The notes beneath the pieces are model-generated. The model searched no databases. It was not told the DNA's origin and saw only the letters and a program-made list of their open reading frames with translations. Source: Isochrysis galbana (taxonomy: Eukaryota > Haptophyta > Isochrysidales > Isochrysidaceae). Taken from it: a stretch of DNA of 64,000 nt. A program made the position numbers and the translations under genes. Location of the stretch: positions 4,904,148 to 4,968,147 of the forward strand of contig CM030931.1 in the NCBI GenBank assembly GCA_018136815.1, given 5' to 3'. Below, piece by piece: positions 1-10,306 of this stretch; positions within the stretch are counted from its first letter, which is position 1; every line of letters starts with the position of its first letter.

Positions 1-196
1 GAGCTGGCCTCTAGGAGCCTCCAGGGGTCGCCAGGGGCAGCTGCAGGCCTGCCGAAGGCGCGCCATCGCGCGTGCCTGCAGGAGAGGGGAGAGAGAGCGC
101 GGAGAATGGGGTGGGCGGAGCGAGAGCTCCGCTCACCGGAAAATAGGTAAGTCCCGCACCTGTTTACAGGATAAGGATAAGTCGGGGCTGAGCTCT
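1..196. repeat. GC-rich dispersed repeat, partial copy
   Basis: This stretch matches the right arm of the fold-back element near 19643-19840 over nearly its whole length, with small insertions and deletions. It includes the shared run around 'cgctcaccggaaaataggtaag'-like sequence and the 'gtcggggctgag' end. No coding function is evident. It is cut off by the window start and abuts an LTR fragment at about 197. Confidence 0.8.
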
Positions 197-268
197 ACGG
201 CCGCGTCAGCTGCCGGCTCGATCGAACGGCCCTCTGCCTACGAGCCAGTAGTCATCGCGTGTTCGACA
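197..268 (+). mobile_element. 3' end of a gypsy-type LTR (fragment, related to E3)
   Basis: The segment is almost identical to 3121-3191, which is the end of the E3 5' LTR including part of its gag start region. It stops at the same base (…GTTCGACA), as expected for a true LTR end. The sequence after it (acagcaggatgcg) is instead homologous to 59544 onward (acagcaagatgcg), so an LTR-element end is joined here to unrelated target DNA. The 5' part of the LTR is missing and is replaced by the GC-rich repeat. Confidence 0.7.
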
Positions 269-345
269 ACAGCAGGATGCGCGGCGCGCCGCGCCGCGGT
301 CTCATCCTCAAGCCACAGGGGGCCGCGCTGCGGCCTCTCTGCGAT
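269..345. repeat. Dispersed repeat shared with 59544-59620
   Basis: About 75 bases, including a stretch reading 'cctcaagccacaggggg', occur in diverged form at 59544-59620. No gene is recognised. From 346 to 620 I see nothing except the motif listed at 540-583. Confidence 0.6.
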
Positions 346-539
346 AGGGCGGCGACGGCGATTGGCGTGGCTGCTAGTAGTTTTGCCGTTTTGGGGTTAC
401 GCGTTACGCTTCGTTGTTGGGGCTCCCGGGGGAGTTTGGGGCCCGAAGGGCATACATAGAATATGTGCTAGATGGGTGTTTTCAAACTGTTTTCCGGGGT
501 TTCTACCGCTTTACTTTGGTGTATTTCCTCAATCCTGAC

Positions 540-583
540 TTTTTCATTTTTACACCCTTAGAAGTTAAAAAGTGTTTGGCCCA
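540..583 (+). repeat. Conserved 43-bp motif (TTCATTTTTACACCC…GTTTG)
   Basis: Related sequences occur at 14126-14168 and 29793-29833, all on the plus strand. They share TCATTTTTA, a CCC block, and a later GTGTTTG/CTGTTTG followed by C-rich sequence. It is probably the end of a transposon family. The 14126 copy directly abuts a LINE fragment. Confidence 0.5.
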
Positions 584-622
584 CATAGCCACACACCTTC
601 TTCGACCTTCTACTTCTACACC

Positions 623-760
623 TCATGAGAGCATATCTAGATGAAACAGGAGAACCGGGACTACTCTTAGCCCTGGACTGGGAAACAGACATTCGACAGG
701 GTCAGCTGGGAGTTCTACCACCTCGCCCTCCAGCTCCTTATCCTCTAGCCTCTAGCCTTG
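623..760 (+). pseudogene. LINE reverse-transcriptase relic
   Basis: The conceptual translation (AYLDETGEPG … LALDWETD … RQGQLG) parallels the RT fragment at 40500-40620 (AYLEETG … LALDWEKAFDRVNLG). That fragment contains the LINE RT motif with the first catalytic aspartate (ALDWEKAFD). Here the FDRV core is corrupted, the frame is lost at about 755, and both flanks lack RT sequence. It is a short dead fragment. 761-1067 shows no gene. Confidence 0.7.
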
Positions 761-1067
761 TTCTTTGCCCTCTCTTGCTATTTGATTTCAAATTATTTGA
801 TATTTGAGCTGTGACACGTGACACCCTCCACCACGTGCCCCTTAACCCAGCTCCTGCCGCCTCCCTGTGTCGCAGGATTGCGGAGACTTGCCAGGTCAGG
901 TTGTCCCTGGCCACGGATTGGTAGCTGGCCTAGGATTGTAATGCTGGCCGTCACGACATCGTAGTATGTGCCTTTGCAACGGGCCTTTGTATGTGGTGTA
1001 CTCACTACGCTCTATGCTACACGATTTCCGTTCCGCACTTATGGTAACCAATGATGGCAAAATTGAA

Positions 1068-1544
1068 TCACAACTCATCTTTGCCTGTATCTCTCAAGAT
1101 CGACTCTCCGACTGTGAAGCCCTCTGGAGCCGTCCCAGAGCCGTCCCATGCTGTCACAGCCCTACACCATGCCTCAACTGCATCTCGTGTGGGCGGCCCC
1201 ACATACTCCAGGATCCGAAGGTGTGGCGGCGCGTTACGGAAGAAAGCCCGGAGCGCGGGCGGATCCCCAGGCTCAATCCTCCACTTCTCGAAACCAGGCT
1301 TCGAGACATCGACGCGTCCATACCCAAGCTGCGGCACGGCCTCTGCGATCTCATCAAGTGTGGGAGAAAATGCCTCAGCCTTAACACAGCCAGCCTCGTG
1401 CATGAGCAACACAACCTTGTCGTTCAGCATAACAAGCTCACGCATGGTGGCGGGATCCAGCTTTCTTAGCGCGTTGGCGGGTGTGCACAGCACCAGGTAC
1501 CATAGACAGAAGGCCAAGCGCAAGCGCAGGTTGCCCGACGCCAT
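1068..1544 (-). CDS. ER-lumenal thioredoxin-fold protein with KDEL tail
   Basis: A single-exon 158-residue protein. Residues 1-25 form a signal peptide (basic start, hydrophobic core LRLAFCLWYLVLC, probable cut after TPANA). Residues 35-125 read as a thioredoxin fold related to protein disulfide isomerase: a beta-strand KVVLLMHEAGC, then the helix after the active site, then a DVSKPG turn. The protein ends precisely in KDEL, the classic ER-retention signal, so both ends of a soluble ER resident are present. The PDI CxxC is not: only one cysteine (HEAGCVKAEAF) sits at that site, so a two-cysteine dithiol-disulfide chemistry is unlikely. A chaperone-like or substrate-binding role is inferred. 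The start is the first ATG after an upstream region free of coding, with the signal peptide beginning at it. Confidence 0.78.
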   Translation of the reverse strand: MASGNLRLRLAFCLWYLVLCTPANALRKLDPATMRELVMLNDKVVLLMHEAGCVKAEAFSPTLDEIAEAVPQLGYGRVDVSKPGFEKWRIEPGDPPALRAFFRNAPPHLRILEYVGPPTRDAVEAWCRAVTAWDGSGTAPEGFTVGESILRDTGKDEL

Positions 1545-1611
1545 CGGCCTCGCAAGGCTCGGGTGCGCCGCTGTCGGTGCGCTCTTACATGAAAAACAGG
1601 TCGTTCAGGTG

Positions 1612-1707
1612 AATTTTGTAGTACGCTACAAGTGGAAGCCCGCGATTACAAAAAACCCGGAGGTGAATTTTGTAGTACACTTCGCTACAAGTACAAGTCC
1701 GTGATTA
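1612..1707. repeat. Two direct copies of a ~48-bp unit upstream of the KDEL gene
   Basis: Two imperfect copies of 'ggtgaattttgtagtac…ctacaag…cgtgatta' lie just upstream of the 1544 start codon. They may be promoter elements or a small tandem duplication; nothing else identifies them. Confidence 0.6.
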
Positions 1708-1739
1708 AAAAATCGTGGGGTCGGTTTTGGGCCGATTTG

Positions 1740-2090
1740 ATGTGTCGTTTTCGGTTCGGGGGGGGGAGGGGGTCGGTATCTTCAAGGGGTGGTTATTTGT
1801 TTTAGGGGAGGTCGGAGGTCGTGCGCAGAGCGCAGAGCGCGCGATGCGCTTTGGGCGGTTCGGGGGGGGGTCGGTTGGGCCTGGCCAATTATTGCCAAAC
1901 TTGTTTGCAAGTTTGGGTCAGTTTTGGGGCCTACTGCAAGATCTGCAAGTCCGTGCAAGTTTGGGCGGGAGGCGGGACGCAAAAACAAAACCCGGCCCTA
2001 GCGCTAGCGCGCCCCGTGGGCCTTGGCCTTATGGGCCTTGGGGGCTTGGGGGGGGGAGGGGGGAGGGGGAGGGGGGAGGCACAGTTATAC
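1740..2090. repeat. G-rich low-complexity stretch
   Basis: Long runs of G (1758-1772, 1862-1870, 2041-2080) with no convincing coding frame. The open frames here are compositional. Confidence 0.6.
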
Positions 2091-2156
2091 TCGTATGTAC
2101 ATGTACCTGTACTCAACTCGTGACCGAGTGGGCCCGCACGACAAAAGCAAAAACTC

Positions 2157-2400
2157 AAAAGGCCTGCCCGGACCCCACACTCACACTCTCACACTCCGAA
2201 CCAGGCCTTAGGCCTCTTAGGCCTTAGTTAGGTGGTAGTGTACCAAGGCCGGACCACGGAAACCGAAGAAAAGGGAAAGAAGAAAGAAGAAAAAAGGGGG
2301 GCAGGGAAAGAGGTGGAGGGAGGGAAGATAAGGGCGGTGTCAGAAGCAAGGAGAAGTCCCGTAACTAGTAGGTGTGTAGCCCAGAATCTTCAGATGTTTT
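2157..2400. repeat. Dispersed repeat shared with 57345-57560
   Basis: The blocks 'ggcctgccc…', 'ggtagtgtaccaaggccg' and 'aggtgtgtagcccagaatcttcagat' occur in the same order and spacing, in diverged form, at 57345-57560. It is an interspersed repeat of unknown type. Confidence 0.6.
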
Positions 2401-2620
2401 TTTGTACCCAACGATCCGTTTCTCTCTCGAGTGCCGAGGCTGAGTATTTTGGCGCGATGCTTACCGCCAAAGATCTCATCTTTATTCGGGACCTCATCAC
2501 GGCATCACGGATCTATCTCGGCATTCTTCTTAATGGCTCTTCGATCGTTTACTCGGATTCCTGTCGTATTCCCTACGATGACAGACTTTTACTTCTAACC
2601 TGTGGGTTATTTTAAGCCTC
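2380..2620 (+). pseudogene. Ty1/copia RNase H relic
   Basis: The frame reads QRSVSLSSAEAEYFGAM followed by AKDLIFIRDLI. The LSSAEAEY block is the signature of the copia-type RNase H, which ends the Pol polyprotein. Nothing upstream resembles copia RT or integrase, so only the 3' end of Pol remains. It stops just before an unrelated LTR at 2761. Confidence 0.75.
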
Positions 2621-2760
2621 AAGGTCTCGTCGATTGGTATACCGCCTCTTCTCTTACTTTCTCTCGATGTCATCAAATGTTCCATGACTGTCTTTTGTCT
2701 TCTCTCCGTGTATCGGTTGTAGCTCCCCAGCGAGGTTTGCCCTCGTTGTGCCGACCCCTC

Positions 2761-3191
2761 TGTCGCATGTCCGCGCGTTGCTCAGTTACCCTGGTGCCGA
2801 CGCCTTGCCATCCGTCCAGGTGTGGTTAGTTTTCGCCCTGTTTGGTTTAGTTTGTGTGGTTCTGTACCCTCAGCTTTTTGAGTCCTGGTGTTGTAGTCTC
2901 CCGTGTCTACCTCGGACCTAAGAAGCTCTCATTCTCATTCTCTCTCTTCCACTAGCTCGCTAGCTAGCCTCGTCCCTACTCTCCGACGCCACGCGTTGCA
3001 GTCCTCCGACCTTCAGTCTACCTCATCGCTCGTAGCGCTCGATGGCAGACACTGTCAAACCCGATTCTTACTATGACCTTTCAGACATCTTCCCGCAAGC
3101 AGCAATCAACGATCCTTCCACGACCGCGTCAGCTGCCGGCTCGATCGAACGGCCCTCTGCCTATGAGCCAGTAGTCATCGCGTGTTCGACA
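2761..3191 (+). mobile_element. 5' LTR of gypsy-type element E3
   Basis: It starts TGTCGCATG, matching the first bases of the E1 (49363) and E2 (10307) LTRs, and ends in …TTCGACA. The bases after the end (AGCACAAATTCC) resemble those after the E1 LTR (AGCACGAAATC). The gag ATG at 3042 lies inside it, 50 codons before the LTR end, as in E1 and E2. The matching 3' LTR is not found in the window. Confidence 0.72.
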
Positions 3192-3611
3192 AGCACAAAT
3201 TCCGCCTTGGCGCCTACGACCGCGCCCCCTCACAGTCCCGCTCCCCCTCAGTCCATGGGAGCAGCGGGAACCTCTTTTGGCCCACAAGGGGTCCACTTGG
3301 TCGGAGCCGGCGGCTCCTCCGAGCCTCCGCAAGACCCTTCGAACATAGCGGTGCCCTCCACCGCTCCATCAGACGAGTCGCTGCTCGTAGATCCATTCCG
3401 CGAGCGAGCCGAGCTCACCTTCCTCGGGACCTCGGGCTACCCAAAGCTCGACCCCCATGCCCACCCGCTCGAAGACAGCGCTTGGGAACACGTGAGCGAG
3501 GCTAGTTCTAAACAGAAGGCATCAATTGCGGACGTCGTGAATTCGGTCGCCGAGGAATCGAGAAGTCAACGAAGCAAATGGCGGCGGCCTCGCCTGTTGC
3601 CTATTCCCTAA
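3042..3611 (+). pseudogene. Gag N-terminal part of element E3
   Basis: A 189-codon frame starting MADTVKPDSYYDL, low-complexity and rich in Ser, Pro and Ala. The first 50 codons lie within the LTR and the frame crosses the LTR end in the same phase (…ST|STN) as E1 (…ST|STK). It stops far short of a full Gag: no capsid or zinc knuckle follows, so it is a truncated copy. From 3612 to 4302 I see only degraded frames and no gene. Confidence 0.65.
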
Positions 3612-4302
3612 CGGCGGTTGCGGCCAAGGACGACGAGACGACGAAAGTAGGCGCGGTGGGCGTCGGGAGTCGGGAATCTCCGGCTCGCCCTCGCACCGTC
3701 GTCTGAGCCGCCGCCGACGCTCACTGTCGCGTCTTTTGCAAATCACGAAAGCAACCTGGAAACAGACCCCGACACTAGCGAAGCTTCGAAAACACAAGAC
3801 GAAGAGACTACTAGCGTTCCGTTACGGACGGCTTCTGTTTATTTAGTCCAAACACCCGTCAACTACACTACCCCCCCCCAAAAAAGTGAACGCGGGTATT
3901 TTTATACCACCTACTTGTAATCACCTTTTCGCTTTGTGTTTCGCCTGGCTTGTGTTCACCTCTCGCGGAGGTCGGGAGTGAGTGAGTGCGTTTCGCGTTC
4001 GCGTTCGACGAATATTCATCTATTTGTGCGGTTCAATCCATTTACCCCCGAGATCGGTTGTGTGCGCGGTCGTGGATGGATTGCTCGTCCGGTAGAAGGT
4101 GTCTCCCTGTGTGGTGTGTCTAGAGTCGAGTAGGAGTAAGACTCTAGAGTTCCTCCCACTCCTACGAGTACGCGTGCTACGTGCTAGCCAACGAGGGAGG
4201 CTCTCTTCTCCTACACAGATATAACTCTCAATCAAGGCGAGCGAGAAGAGGGGAGGCATTCATTCGAGGGAGAGAAGGAGAAAAGTATTCATTTTAGGGA
4301 GC

Positions 4303-4306
4303 AGGA

Positions 4307-4352
<46 letters not shown>
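4303..4352. repeat. (CG)n(GA)n microsatellite before the MLO-like gene
   Basis: A pure CG run passing into a GA run, ending about 30 bases before the ATG at 4383. It could lie in the 5' untranslated region. Confidence 0.9.
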
Positions 4353-4356
<4 letters not shown>

Positions 4357-4382
4357 TGGCCCATCCCCACCCGTCTCTCTCG

Positions 4383-7300
4383 ATGGAGACGAGCGGCCCT
4401 CGCTCATTCGGCCACAACTCGCCCAGCCACAACTCGCAGAGGGCGCTCGTGAGCGCCTCGCACATCGACCCGGATGAGCTGCTCAACAGGCAGGTGCGTG
4501 TGTGAGGCGGGCCGCGCGCGAGAAGACGGCGCCCATAGGCGTGGCTTGCTCTGATCGCACGCCTCTCTCCAGAGCAGCGTGCGCGAGCTTGCCCTTGCGC
4601 AGGCAGACTGTTGAGCCTCGTGACAGCTTTCTTGATGACATCGTGCCCGAGCCCCATTTTGTCCTATCCCCTCACTGCATGCTGTGCCTGGTGCAGCTCA
4701 ACGATCGGTTGCTGGCGCAGCTCGACATCGACCGGCGTCGCCGCTATGCCGCATCGTCACCCATGCCCAAAATATACAACTGGTGGATGCGCCGTTTAAT
4801 CATGACGCTCATCCTTACAGCTTTCCTTCCTGTCGTCTGCTGGTGGCTCAAGGAGTTCGAGAAGGCGCATTCTCACCATGCCCACGACGACCATGGCGAA
4901 GGGCATGGAAATCACGGCGGTGCTCACGATGACGGGCATGGTGGCCATGACCTTGCCGCGCATGGCCACTCGGACCACGCTGAGGTTGATCATCTGTCTA
5001 CCGCTACACACCATCGTTTGCTCAGTGAGCATAACGGGGAAGTACGTGGTTGTGTCGATGATCCGGAATGGCTGTCCCCGGACAGCAAATACCACTGCTC
5101 AGACTATGAGAGTAAGTAGCGCGCGGCTCCATCAACACGGGGAGGGCTGCACCTCTGACTCCACATTTTCTCTGCAGGGTTTAATTTTCGGCTGGCTTAC
5201 AACTTCCCTTTGTGGTCCGCTTAGGCTTTTTTACTCAGTACGACTGTGATAAGGACGCCTTCGCCAACGAACTCAACGCCCACTGCCCCCGTGCATGCGG
5301 ACATTGTGACCATTGGTTGGAGAAGGGTGCCAATGCGGCCGTAGCCTCTGCGCAGAAGGTGGTCCATCATGCCGAGGAGGCGGCTGGACGCGTGAAATCG
5401 CATGCGCTCCGCTTCGTTGAGGCACAGGTGACCATTAAAAATGAGACGACAAGAAAATGGAATTGACAGCCGTTGGCTATGGTCGAAGAGCCTCGCTCCA
5501 CCCTCTTCTTGATGGAAGAAGGCCGGACCCTACGCAACGCCCCATGACGTTGCCCGCTTCCGCTCACGCCCCCCCTCCCCTCCCGCCACCCAACTTTCAA
5601 TGGCGCCATCAGGCACAGCTGTGCATCATCTTCGTGCTCGTTGTGGTGACTCTCATCTTCGAATGGACTAAGGAGTATATTGAGGAGCGCTTCCACTCAT
5701 ATCGGCCTGTGCTTGAACGCATCTGGGGTGAGCTCACAGTGCTCGGCTTCCTGGCGCTGTGCACGTTCGTGATGATTCAGTCCGAGGTGCTCCAATACTT
5801 CTCAAAGATGGCATTTGGCGACGAGGAGCACATGGTGTGCGGTTCCCCTTCCTTTCCCTTAAACGCGCTTGGACACCAGCAGGGGTTCGCCGGCACTGAC
5901 CGCGTGCTACCTTTTTCTATATAAGGTGCACATGTTTGAAAAGATTCACTTCGCGCTCTTCTTTGTGCTCGTCATTTTCCTGATGTGGGCACTTTGGATC
6001 CTTTGGTGTGCAGTCAAGCGTGAGGAGATCCTCGACGCATACGAAACCCAAATCATCTTCTATGGCCGCCTTGCGCGCTCGAAGGATTCAATTGCCCGCG
6101 ATGCTGCAAAGGTTCGCTCGGTCCTGACCACGCGCTTCGCTCCAGGCCCTCGGCATGTTCGGGCGTGGGGTCAAGCCAGAAGATTCCTGCCGAGGCCCCA
6201 TGCCACCCAGCCTGCACGCAGATTCTCCCTTAGGACCAGCGTCTCCTCTCCATGACTCCGCGCCTGACACACACACACGTCCTATCCTCCACACACATAC
6301 GTCCTATCCTCCGTTGCCGCCCTCTCTGCGCTTCGCCTCGCAGGCCACCGTCGCGCCATCAATCGTCGATGACTTTGGCTATCTTGTTTGTCAAGAGGAG
6401 TTGAAAAATGCTGCGGAGCAGCTCGCGCTGCAGACTGGCGCAACTGCTGCCGACGTTTGGCCGCGCCAAGAGCCGCAGCCCTTCGAGGGCCGTGCCAGCA
6501 GGTCTGCAAAGTACGTCAAGCTGGAAGAGGGCAAGCTTAAGCGCATGCCCATGGAGGAGAGCATCCCACCGAAGCCGGTTGAGGCACCCCCTCAGCCGAC
6601 GGGCCCCGAGCGGCTCCGCCGCCCCTCACCCGGTGCATGGTTGCGCTGCCATTGGCTGCTCACCGAGGCAAAGCAACGGGCTCGCTTTCAAATGCTCCGC
6701 CACCGCTTCCTCATCGCTGACGGAATTCCTAGTGGTGGCAAAGGCGCACGTGAAATCTTGCCAGGAGACTTTCAGTTCTCGAACTATCAGCAGGAGTGCG
6801 CGACATCCTTCATGGAACACACTCTGCACTTGGGGACTTCCACCTGGCTCATATCCTTGCTTGTCATGGTAAGCAGCCGACTTCGAGTTCCGATCAAGCC
6901 ACTCTAGACTTTATTAGTGAGCACAATCAGGCTACACAATCCTCGGGCATCCTAGCGTGACGCAGCACCTCGAGCCCCCTCGCTCCTCGACCCAAGCTTA
7001 CAAACACACCATAGCCTCACACCACGCTGGCCTTGCACCCCGTAGGCCATCATCATTGAAGGTGCTGAGGAGCTCAGCCCTTATCAAGTCGTCGGGGAGC
7101 CGTTGAGTCTCTGGCTCTTCATTCTGCTAGGCTGGGGCGTACTCTTGGTTGCCATGTTCGTTGAGGACCACTACCAGCACATCCTCGAGATGCTCCTCCC
7201 CGTCGGCCCCATCAAGTACCACCGTTCTCATCAAGAGCTCATTGATGCAATCGCGGAACGCGGTGTTCTTGCCAGGTTCAGATCCAAGAGGTTTCCGTCG

Positions 7301-9094
7301 GTGCGTGCGTTGCCGTACCAGCTACCACATGCTAGCCACACACAGATCTTCGCAGCGTGGCCTTCTCAGCCGAGCCACCGCACACCAGTCATCTTGCTGT
7401 GACGGTGCGCCTGTGCCCACCAAGCATCCGTATGCACGCCATCAGGACCACCAGGGCCTCACAGAAGAGCGTGAGCTGCCAAGCATCAGGGAGATCAATG
7501 AGAGCAATGTGGTCCAGACCCTTGCTCCTGGCGATTGGAAGATCCAGCCCGTCAAGAAAGGCGTGGGCAAGCAACTGGCGTTGTTTCGCCTCAAGATGGC
7601 GGCCCATGGCCACGGCGGTGGGCAAATCCACGGCAGTGCGCATGGCGGTGGGCATGGCCACGGCAAAGCACACGTTCAGGGCAAGCATGGTGGCGATGAC
7701 CACAGCGGCGCCGAGCAGCGCCATGCTGCAGTACACGCTGCGCAACTCTTCGTCCAGGCAATGCTGCTGTTTTCGGCCCTCTACTTGACGATCATCGTCG
7801 TATTCGTGCCACCATCCACCGAAAACGCCGTCTTCGGCTTTCAATTGCCAGTGTGGTGGGACCCCCATGTTGCGCTCGGTGTGCTTCCCGTCTTGACCCT
7901 CATGATCATGGTGGTACCGGATGCGCTTGCACCGATGATCTATGCCCTATCCGTGGAGGTGAGGGGTTCTCCTTGCTCTAAGGCGTAGCAGCGCTAGAGG
8001 CGGCCACGAGCATCGTGTTGCCCAGGATGGACTGGGTATGCGCACGCCCGACGCAAGCAAGCATTGCTTGGCCCATGGCGCTCTCCTCATTTCGGTGCAG
8101 GAGTTCCGAGATGCCGCCTCGACGAAGAAGGTCACCCAGCAGATGAAGCTCGCGCAATTTGCCCAGGCTGCCAAGCTAATGCAGGGGATGCGCTCGCGCC
8201 ATCGAGCGGTGAAGAAGCGCGAGGCAGCCGCTGGCGGCGGCGAGAAGCAATCGGCCAGCTATCTCTCACAGAAGCCGGTAATCGATGAGCACCCCTCATC
8301 ACTTGCCAAGGCGATGCGTACAATACTCCTTTCGCATCGATCCCACTCCTAAGCGAATCTTGCCCGTTGATAGGAGGACTTCGTACGCTCTCTTCCGGAA
8401 GAGAAGCGCAAACGCGGGCTTGAGCTCAAACAGATCTTCGAGGCTTTCGAGGGTGGGCCGCATGGTAAGGCTGACGGGCTGCTCGACCTAGATGAGCTTG
8501 GCGAGCTCATGAAGTCTCTCGGTACTCAGCTGACGCAAGCGGAGCTGCAACAACTTATCGAAGAGCTCGACGTCAATGGAGATGGGCAGGTGAGCGTAAG
8601 AATCCAGTAAACACCTCATGCAATGCGCCAAGATCATGGCTCAGCTACTCCGTGACGATATCCCTGGGCTGCAATTGGAGAGGAGGCTGACGTGGTCGCC
8701 TGCGCCAACAAGCGCCTTCAAGACCATCAATTTCCAACGTGGATCTCGTATGTTCATTGCGTCCTGCATGTTCGCGCTCATCCTTCAATGAATCCTCACC
8801 TATTCTTTATGTGCATAGGTCTCTTTCGTAGAATTTGCATCGCACATGCTCGACGAGGATGCAGACGAGTCCGCTGAGGAGGTTGCTGAGGCCATTTTCG
8901 ATATGATGGACACAGATGGCTCGGGCAACCTGACCATGCACGAAATCAAGTCGGCATTCGAAAATTTGCACACTGGCCTGACTGACGACGACGTTGCTGA
9001 AATTGTCTCGCGGATGGACGCCGATGATTCGGGTGAGGTTGATCGCGAGGAATTTGTAAAGCTCATCACCCAAATTCTCGAGGGCAATCTTTGA
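4383..9094 (+). CDS. MLO-like seven-helix protein with ShKT-like domain and four EF-hands
   Basis: Eleven exons: 4383-4493, 4697-5111 (start could be 4721), 5225-5427, 5613-5834, 5926-6111, 6344-6868, 7046-7300, 7446-7958 (or 7455), 8101-8277, 8374-8589, 8819-9094. All junctions are GT-AG and phases sum to 1032 residues. An extra N-terminal helix (about 70-88) is followed by a His-rich stretch and an ShKT-like cysteine module (about 155-203, ending HCPRACGHC). The MLO region follows: seven predicted helices, with EWTKEYIEERF…LERIWGELTVLGF matching the first MLO loop, and FQFSNYQQE and VEDHYQHIL matching later loops. Exon 9 is a basic amphipathic segment where plant MLO proteins bind calmodulin. 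Exons 10-11 encode four EF-hands, with canonical loops DVNGDGQ, DTDGSGN and DADDSGE and one irregular first loop. MLO proteins are calmodulin-regulated membrane proteins, recently described as calcium channels. Here the sensor appears to be built in. Exon 2 start is the least certain point. Confidence 0.85.
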
Positions 9095-10019
9095 AGCCTC
9101 GACAAAGGTGGAGAACCATTTGGCTTTGCAACTACGAGCATCTACTGCACGAGATTCAACTTGATGATCGACCAACTCGGCCGTGATACCGCCCGGCGAA
9201 GTTGCGGTTGCCCTTCTACGTTGATCTCTTGGCCGCCGGCCAAAGACGTCGAATCTTGGCCATCGATTCCTCTGGACGCGACCCATCGTCTCCTTTGGAC
9301 GTGATGGCGGTTAGCTTTTCATGATCGGGCACCAACGGATGGAGGTGGGTAGGGAGCGAAAGTGGGCGGGGCGATTTTCGTGGTTGACAATACGTGGAGG
9401 GTTTGTCACCTGAGTGCGCCTACTAAACGCGCGAGAATCCGGAGGGGAGATAGCCGACGGCGTATGCTTCTCGGCGGCGACATAGGTTCTCTTGCGTCAT
9501 CTATCAGCTCCGGCATTGGTCAGGGCTACCACGAACCACGAACAACATGCACTTGGAGTGGCGTCTGCAACGTGTGAGTAGACGAAGCGTGCGCCTCTTC
9601 CCAATCCCGAATGACCACGATTGAAGATTGAGAAGGAGATATAGAAGAGCCGGCCCAAATGCAATTTCCCTTGTGGCCCTAAGCCATTGAAATGGACAAC
9701 ATGAGAAGAGCCCCAAGTCAATTCGGACAATACGACGGTGAGGAGTATGATGAGGCATACGTCAAGGCAACCAAGTACGCATACACCGTAAATGCGTCTT
9801 CCGGAAGGGAAAGTAAGAACGACTTCAGCTTGTGCTAAGTACAAGGCTGCTCACGCGTGCTTAGTGCTGCACTTCATGGCTCGTCTGAAGAAGGAGCAAA
9901 CTTGCAAACTCGCTCCTGCTTTCCCATTTTCCATTTTTTGGTAGGCACAACGTGTGTATACTCTTTGCAAAGAAAAGCCTTTTAACATTCTCACCTCAGA
10001 CGGGGCCCGTTCCCCTATC
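9095..10019. other. No gene recognised
   Basis: Downstream flank of the MLO-like gene. Short frames on both strands show no family resemblance I can name. Confidence 0.5.
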
Positions 10020-10112
10020 TCCTCCCCCCCCCCAACCTGCCTTGCGGCGACTCCAACTAAGTTTATACTTAGTTCGCCCATGGGGGGGCACGAGCCCCCC
10101 TCTCTCTCCACT
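10020..10112. mobile_element. LINE tail/head junction remnant
   Basis: 'cctgccttgcggcgactc' is the reverse complement of the LINE 3' untranslated region. It is joined to a 5'-head type beginning CAACTAAGTTTATACTTAG, then a G7…C6 hairpin (CATGGGGGGGCACGAGCC). The same head occurs at the centre of the fold-back element (19310) and, inverted, at 20090-20128. The segment ends where the subterminal array starts. Confidence 0.6.
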
Positions 10113-10301
10113 CCTCCAAGTCGCGTTCCGTCAAAAGAGGGCCAGGTTATTTGTTTTCTTTTTGGTCTATACACTTACAAGGCTCAATATTATTATTGTC
10201 AGGTTATTTGTTTTCTTTTTTGGTCTATTATTACAGTTACAAAGCTCAATATTATTATCGTCAGGTTATTTGTTTTCTTTTTGGTCTATTATTACAATCA
10301 C
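10113..10301. repeat. Terminal motif plus subterminal repeat array of a DNA element
   Basis: It begins AAGTCGCGTTCCGTCAAAAG and then holds three copies of a ~60-bp unit (caggttatttgttttcttt…ggtctat…agctcaatattatta). The array resumes at 13055 after the E2 insertion. The same terminus and array occur in opposite orientation at 63750-63930, and a reduced form occurs at 43290-43335. The layout fits transposase-binding subterminal repeats. Confidence 0.75.
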
Positions 10302-10306
10302 GAAGC

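Noticed and set aside
1051..1704. 217-codon plus-strand frame
   Set aside because: Lies opposite the KDEL gene and has no family features; the minus-strand protein has signal peptide and KDEL.
2380..3611. A single copia element with LTR and gag
   Set aside because: The RNase H is copia-type but the LTR at 2761 has the gypsy-family start and the same post-LTR sequence as E1, so these are two adjacent relics.
9497..9844. 115-codon minus-strand frame with a hydrophobic start
   Set aside because: No family resemblance, no splice context, and equally open frames overlap it.
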